DNA of 64,000 nucleotides from Plasmopara viticola (Eukaryota; Oomycota; Peronosporomycetes; Peronosporales; Peronosporaceae): NCBI GenBank assembly GCA_001695595.3, contig MBPM02000013.1, positions 62,001 to 126,000 of the forward strand, read 5' to 3'. Shown piece by piece: positions 58,524 to 64,000 of this stretch (position 1 is its first letter; each line of letters starts with the position of its first letter). The notes under the pieces were generated by a model. It saw only the letters and a program-made list of their open reading frames with translations, ran no database searches and was not told where the DNA came from. The position numbers and the translations under genes were made by a program.

Positions 58524-59011
58524 CATTCCTGCCTAAATTACAGATTCGTACACCGAAACGCATTGTTGAACTAACTTGTCGCTTATCCCTTCTAACTTGT
58601 AATTCGCCACACATTCGGTGCTCTCACATGATGCCTTTTAAGTTTGTCTTGTAAAGGATGCCTTTTAAGTTTGTCATGTAAAGGATGGATGCTTGGTTCA
58701 CTTTATACAAAAATCTTTCGCAGGGTACATGTATATGCTTGCAAGTGCAGATTGCTGCAGCACTTAAGCTCGTGCTTTGATTAGTGCTCATGCTACTTTA
58801 CTGTGTTGATTATTTGCGTACTTGATTGAATTTTTAATATATTCCTAGCGCATCTCTATTTGCGGCAACTCATTAATATTTAGGACTTAATCCTTACGAC
58901 ATTAAATTATTGCGACATGCAGTACATAGAACGTCAAGAAAAATTAACAACCACATTAATCTAGTAGATGACACCCTTTAAGCAATTTCGTCCTTAGCTT
59001 TTTCAAATTTT
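58524..59011 (+). repeat. Inverted-duplication arm (pairs with 47271-47697)
   Basis: Reverse complement of 47271-47697, here with effector 3'-flank sequence in its usual plus orientation. It carries an extra 27-bp tandem duplication. Confidence 0.8.
58630..58683 (+). repeat. 27-bp tandem duplication
   Basis: GATGCCTTTTAAGTTTGTC then T or A, TGTAAAG, occurs at 58630-58656 and 58657-58683. It is absent from the matching arm at 47.5 kb, so it arose after the inverted duplication or was lost there. Confidence 0.85.
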
Positions 59012-59105
59012 TCGCGCCTGACAAATAAACGTTATCCCGTCGAATGTTATTAACCGTGGAAGTCCGCATAACTTTGAATTAAAAATTATCTTGCTCATCA
59101 CCTCT

Positions 59106-59920
59106 ATGCACGGCGCATTCTACGTGACGACTGCGCTTCTCATCACAGACAACATCTGGACAGCTGCCAAGCCAATCAATCGGAATACCGGCGAAGTCTT
59201 ACCTTGTACAAAACCGTCAAAGAGATTTATCGAGACGATGACCGAATCTTGTTCCCAGACCTTTTTGCTCCCATTGCCGGTTCCTCAAAAATTGTACCGA
59301 GCAAACGACTTCCTTACATGGCCAGTGATGTGTTAAAAACTCCGCCAAGGACCGTTGGAATCGACGAATCGCAATCAGGTGGGCAAGTCGAGTGGTCGCG
59401 CGACAGAAATTCGATTGCTAAGTTCCTTGAAGAACTGGGGAATCGAGAAAAGACGACGAAAAACGTTACGATATATCTAAAAAAAATTGAGATCAAAGCG
59501 GCCAAATCCATGGCAATTCACAATACTTTGTTCGCACTAAGCTTCACTACAAGTAGACACCTAAAAGGCACAGAAGATGCGGAAATATGCAATTGGGAGG
59601 GCAAGGCAGCAAATCCAACAACTTCGACACTTCAGGCCGTTTTCGAAATACGAGCGTCGTCTAAATAAAATGAAATTGGAGGACGCATTGGGCACAAATC
59701 AGGTTCCTCATTTGAATAGACCTCAATAGCCAAAAGCGATTAGTGAGGGTTTCCTGCTGGAATTCAGACTGAATGTCTTTTGATACTGCTTATAGCGTAC
59801 GATAAGTTCTACCCACTTTGCGTAAAAATTCGCTCACTGTGCGCACTCTCAGTTGCTATGCAGGCTTCGACACATTCGAGACGGAAACAGCTTCTGCGTC
59901 GTGTAAAGAATCGCCAATAA
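59106..59920 (+). pseudogene. Effector copy H, internally deleted and frameshifted
   Basis: ATG 59106 begins the signal peptide (MHGAFYVTTALLITDNIWTAA). After codon 30 the sequence jumps to the central region (YKTVKEIYRDDDR), so RxLR, EER, DLNxxP and module 1 are absent. The rest follows family order (DVLKTPPR, SGGQVEWSRDRNS, NWEGKAANPTTST, then a C-terminal piece with FETE-region frames) with several frameshifts. The same junction occurs in the copy at 63224. Confidence 0.8.
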
Positions 59921-60649
59921 ACTTCGTTAATAAATCCATCACATCAAACAAGAAGCGCCAGAAAATACACGTTATATTCATTGTTTTCAACTTTAAATTT
60001 TCTTCTCTTATTTGTAACTTCGCCGTACATTTTGTGCTCCCCCATGATTGCCACATACAAATTCCTTTCGCATAAAATTGAAATCACGCTAGCAAGAGCA
60101 TGATCGCAGTAGCATTTAGGCTTGTGTCTCCATTAGTGACATTGTGCTGCCTTTAGTGTAAAGATTATCTGCGTACTTGGTTGATATTTTGTAACTTTTG
60201 ATTGATACCTTGTGCCTGCGGTAATTTATTAAAATTGAGGACTTAAATCTTTACGACGTAATTACAAAGTGACGAATGCATATCGCATGAAAAAATGTGG
60301 ATGACACCTAAGACGCAATTACAACCTTCAATAAAAAAATTATCATTTGAAGTGACGGGAGGGATCACACCACACAACTAAGAAAATCGATCGTTCGGTT
60401 AATATGTTGGGTGTGTAGTAGCGAGCAACTTAAAATGTATTGTTTACGTCCCTATTCGCAATTAGGTATACGCACTAGTCAACTCTGTAATTTAGGCAGG
60501 TTTTATACCGGCCAACCTTTTTAAGGCTCCAAGGTCGCCTTTTTGTAACACATTCGATTTATAAGTTTGAAGCTTGTATAAAGAAATGATTGGCCGCCCT
60601 TACATACCATAATCCGTATCGACATCGATAAAATCAAGTAATCGACTCC
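59921..60649. other. Spacer between copies H and I
   Basis: Family 3'-flank and spacer sequence (TTCGCCGTACATTTTGTGC near 60020, TCCATTAGTGACATTG near 60130), then the promoter boxes. No gene. Confidence 0.5.
60531..60597 (+). promoter_or_regulatory. Promoter boxes before the dead copy I
   Basis: AAGGTCGCCTTTTT at 60531-60544 and TGATTGGCCG at 60588-60597, 119 and 62 bp before the relic start at 60650. Kept although the gene is broken. Confidence 0.45.
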
Positions 60650-62542
60650 ATGCGCGGCGCATTCTACGCGACGACACCGACCCTGTGGCTCGAGCGGTTA
60701 GCCGTTCGGCCCAGGACCGGGAGGTTCCTGGCTCGATACCCATAGGATCCGAATCAAAACAGCCGGAGATAGGTCACTAAAGTGGACGTGCCATCACACC
60801 CGAGTGTATGACTGCCCTACCAACTCGCACCCGATTGGGTAGGTTAGTTGGGGGACGCCCCACTGACCGAAAAAGCCCCATCGTGTAATAAGGAGTACGG
60901 AACCCGGTCTCAATATGAGTCGGATTGCTACCAGCATCACGCGATAGAGACAGCTTAGTCCTAGCGCGTGTGTTCCGTAGCTTAAATCTCTACGTGACGA
61001 TCGCTCTTCTCAGCGCAAACAGCATCCGGACAGCTGCCAAGGCCAATCGATCTGAGTACCGACAAACGTCATACCATGAGGTCATTGCCCAGACGATTCC
61101 TTTAGGGCATCCTTGAACCACACGACAACTTGGCGGACACCGTGGCTGATGAAGAGTGTATGCCAAAACCTTCCACAAAAATCACTGCTTTATTGAGCGA
61201 CGAGGCATCCAATTCACCTATGATTTAAATGTTCCACCGGAAGAGACTTCTACGGGTATGGTGAAGGCATACCAAATTTTACGAAAGAAGGACCCTCGTA
61301 CGTATACCACTAGCCACCCTAAACGCACCGCACAAGCGCTAACAAGTCTGGATAAGGCCTCGGGCTACGCCATTTTGAAATATCGTGCAGGTGGTCAACA
61401 CAAGAAGCTGCGCACGGGTGCGCGTGCAAAGACAAAGCAGGCACAAAGCAGCATCAGTCGTGACAAGATGACGCTTGCACCAAGTATCATGAGTGACAAA
61501 TTGTGAACAATTTGTATCTCGAACACCTCAAACGAACTCGGCGGAATTCAACCGACAGGAGTTGAGACGAGAAAGATGCTTGGCCAAGTGAATCAGGCAA
61601 GGAATGCAAATCCAATATTAGCTAATACGTACATACAGTATGTTACAGATTTGATGGAAATGGATCTGGAAGGTCTAAAGAAGCCGATTTTTAAATTCTG
61701 ATACGATTCTGAAGCCAAGTTTGAGAACATTACTAGAGCGAACTTCGGAGGCATCTTCTTTTGCTGGGCTGGGAACGAAAAAGGCTAGGAACACGAAGAC
61801 GAAAAAAACATGTTTGAGGACCTGATGGCTGCCGTGAAAAACGCCAATTTAAAAGAAGCAGAAAGAAAGATCGCGTACACGACATAAAGGAGGTTTCTCG
61901 AGACGATTACCAACTCGTTGCTTCTGGCCGTCCTTTTCTTACTGTCGATACTCGTAATGGCAGACAACGCTACGACGTGTTAAAAACACCGCCATGCTCC
62001 GGTACTAACGAGGATTTGTTTCAGGTGGACAAGGCAAGGGGTTGCGCAACAGAAAAAAGATTTTTGAACTTGTGGAAGAAGCGACGAATCGAGCGAGAAA
62101 AACAGGAATACATTACAATAAATTTGGTGTTAAAGACAACGAACGAGTTATAGTCACGCGATTAATCGACGCTTTTAAAAAGGACTCAGAGCCTGAGTTC
62201 GCACCGACACCTGAATGATAAAATGATGTGAAGAATGTTCAATTAAAAAGAAGACTCATCAGATCCAAGAAAATTTAAATATGCAGGCCGTTCGTTTTTA
62301 GACTACGTGTGTCGTCTGGATCAGATGGAATTAGAGACCGTATTGGTCTCGGCACAGGTGGATTCAATGAGAGCGACTCAGCACATGGAAAAAGGTGATG
62401 CAAAGTATCTGCTCGAACTTCGAACCGAATATCTCATGATGCTGCTCAAGACAAACGGCAAGTTTTACCCGTTTGCGAGAAACATCGGATATTGTGTGAA
62501 TTTAAATGGCATCTGTTCATTTACCCAAAGGCATCACATTAA
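60650..62542 (+). pseudogene. Effector copy I, broken by a SINE and frameshifts
   Basis: ATG 60650 starts the signal peptide, which is interrupted after about eight codons by a SINE (60676-60989) and resumes at 60990. Downstream, the RxLR position is followed by a stop, EER has become EEC, and DLNxxP survives as YDLNVPP (near 61230). A large part of module 1 is deleted around 61740, and module 2 ends in a one-base frameshift that removes the FC of FC-x6-C. It belongs to the subgroup of 36796, 50620 and 55907. Confidence 0.85.
60664..61001 (+). mobile_element. tRNA-derived SINE in the signal peptide of copy I
   Basis: A 314-bp insert (60676-60989) is flanked by CTACGCGACGAC (60664-60675) and CTACGTGACGAT (60990-61001), a 12-bp target duplication with two differences. 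The head looks like a tRNA: A box TGGCTCGAGCGG (60686-60697) and B box GGCTCGATACC (60730-60740, consensus GGTTCGANNCC), with a D-stem GGCT/AGCC. The body is unrelated to the element at 5224. Confidence 0.82.
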
Positions 62543-63223
62543 GACTCTAAGGAGTGAACAGCTTTTTCTATGAGTTAAAACGTCACCAAAAAACGTAAAA
62601 GATGCTACTACTTGAATACAAGGTTTTACATGCAAAAGTGCTTATTGCATTCATTGCCGCTCTTCCCTTTTGACTACTAACATTTGTGCTTCATGATATA
62701 TATTGCGCTCAATATTATCCTATCGAGTCTTAGTTCGTACTCACCAATTTGTCGTCGCAATGTTTACTTCCTCGGCTGTTCAGATCAGTTGCGTAATTGA
62801 TTTATTTCTTGAAGAATTCTAAACACGTTTCCATTTGTAGCAAGTCATGGGCACTATTTGATTAAAATCCTTTTGACGTAATAGTACGACGTAACATTTA
62901 ACAAAATTAGTCGGCACCCAATATATAATGTAAGCTTTGGTGAAAGGACAAGCATGACGGAATCACTCAGCACCGAGGCGTGCAGGAAGATACACGATCT
63001 TTGAATGAATGATTGTTCAATACCCCTACCATGAGATGCAGTTTAAATAAAAGGAATCGCTTACCAGCCCCCCTTTCCATTCATCCCCTTGAAGCCATTG
63101 ATTTATTAATGGCCTTTAACCTCAAAAACTGATACATCGATCTATTGCGTTGAAAATTACAAACCACGGAAGTCCGTTTCACCATATCAAAAAGAAATTT
63201 ACGTCACCTTGCTTACCACCTTC
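62543..63223. other. Spacer before copy K
   Basis: Degenerate family 3' flank (TGCATTCATTGCCGC near 62647) and spacer. No gene. Confidence 0.45.
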
Positions 63224-63929
63224 ATGCGCGGCGCAATCTACGTGACGACTGCGCTTCTCATCACAGACAACATCTGGACAGCAGCCAAGACTAATCGATC
63301 TGATAACCGACAAACGTCTTGCCTTTACTAGACCGTCGAAGAGACTTATCGAGATGATGATCAGCTCGAGATGATGATCAGCTCTTGTCTCCAGACCTTT
63401 CTGCTCCCATCGCCGGTTTCTCGTGTACCGAGCAAACGACTCCCTTTTTTGGCCAGTGATGTGTTAAGAACTCCGCCAAGGACCGGTGGATTCGCCGAAT
63501 CGCTATAAGGTGGCAAGTCGAGTGGTCGCGCGACAGATAATCAATTACTAAGTTTCGAGAAGAATTGTGAAATCGAGGAAAGACGACGGAAAAACGATAC
63601 GATATAACTATAAAAATGAGGATAACGTGGCCAAATCGTGACAACTTCGACACTTCCAGACCTTTCACTTTACAATTACGTGCGTCGTCTAAATAAATCG
63701 AAATTGGAGGCAGCGTTGGGCTCGAACCGGGTGACTCTCTCGGACATATCTGAACAGCCGGAAGCTGGTGAGAATTTCCTGCTGGAACTTCAGACTGATT
63801 TTTTTATACTGCTTAAAATGTACGATACGTTCTACTCAATTTGCGTGAAAATACGCTCACTGTGCGAACTACTAGTTGCTATTCGGGCTTCAACACGTTC
63901 AAAAGATAACGATTCCCGCGTCGTGTAAA
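63224..63929 (+). pseudogene. Effector copy K, internally deleted
   Basis: ATG 63224 starts the signal peptide (MRGAIYVTTALLITDNIWTAA). As at 59106, the sequence jumps from about codon 33 to the central region (TVEETYRDDDQL), missing RxLR, EER, DLNxxP and module 1. A 17-bp local duplication (GATGATGATCAGCTC twice, near 63352-63383) and several frameshifts follow. The module 2 end is readable (YVRRLNKSKLEAALGSN, LLELQTDFF, SICVKIRSLCELL). Confidence 0.8.
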
Positions 63930-64000
63930 GACTCGACAAGAACTTCGTTATGGATTCTGTTACATTAGAGAAGAATGATCTACATTGCGGAAGCGCTGGA

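Noticed and set aside
60676..60760. Possible functional tRNA gene
   Set aside because: The A and B boxes are good, but the anticodon and acceptor stems do not pair cleanly and the segment is the head of a 314-bp insert with target duplications, so a SINE is the better call.
1..64000. CRISPR array or bacterial operon structure
   Set aside because: No regularly spaced repeats with unique spacers; introns, SINEs and LTR elements show a eukaryotic genome.

Overview
The window looks like chromosomal DNA of an oomycete, most likely a downy mildew close to Plasmopara. The reasons are a tandem array of secreted RxLR-EER-type effector genes with the signal-peptide start MRGAFYVTTA, short GT-AG introns in the housekeeping genes, and oomycete-type repeats (Ty3/gypsy, SINEs, a DDE transposase relic). 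The genus is an inference from the effector family; no search could be run.

Layout. (1) 1-580 is the 3' end of an effector-family gene cut by the window edge. (2) 581-7553 is gene-poor, with a minus-strand relic of the same family's signal peptide near 2.75 kb and a 334-bp SINE-like insert with 13-bp target-site duplications at 5.2 kb. (3) 7.5-18.5 kb is a conserved gene island: a villin (six gelsolin repeats plus headpiece, four exons), a disrupted SAM methyltransferase, a 100-aa conserved-looking protein, an LRR protein with a lysine-rich tail, an unknown low-complexity protein, and a plant-type LRR protein with an N-myristoylation-like start. (4) 18.5-24.4 kb is nearly empty, with a 96-bp tandem duplication and a decayed zinc-knuckle relic. 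(5) 24.4-64 kb is the effector array: six full-length open genes (24482, 27765, 36796, 47872, 50620, 55907), one copy with a single in-frame stop (30388), one split by a 6.1-kb Ty3/gypsy element (39270-46982), and three decayed copies (59106, 60650, 63224), all on the plus strand. A DDE transposase relic (33.0-36.5 kb) and a second, truncated gypsy element (53.0-55.4 kb) sit between them.

The effector family is the main interest. Each protein (615-640 aa) has a signal peptide, an RxLR position at about residues 50-53, an EER at 69-71, then a strictly kept FDLNAPP box at 103-109 that fits the plant EAR repressor motif DLNxxP, a Lys/Arg-rich NLS-like stretch near 163-180, and two related modules of about 125 aa that each end in FC-x6-C. 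The inferred model is a host-nucleus effector family that could recruit plant TOPLESS-type co-repressors. Strict RxLR is kept in three of the seven readable copies, while EER and DLNxxP persist in all. Shared promoter boxes, shared 3' flanks, a near-identical central tract in two genes and a shared deletion in two pseudogenes show that the array evolved by tandem duplication, exchange and transposon insertion.
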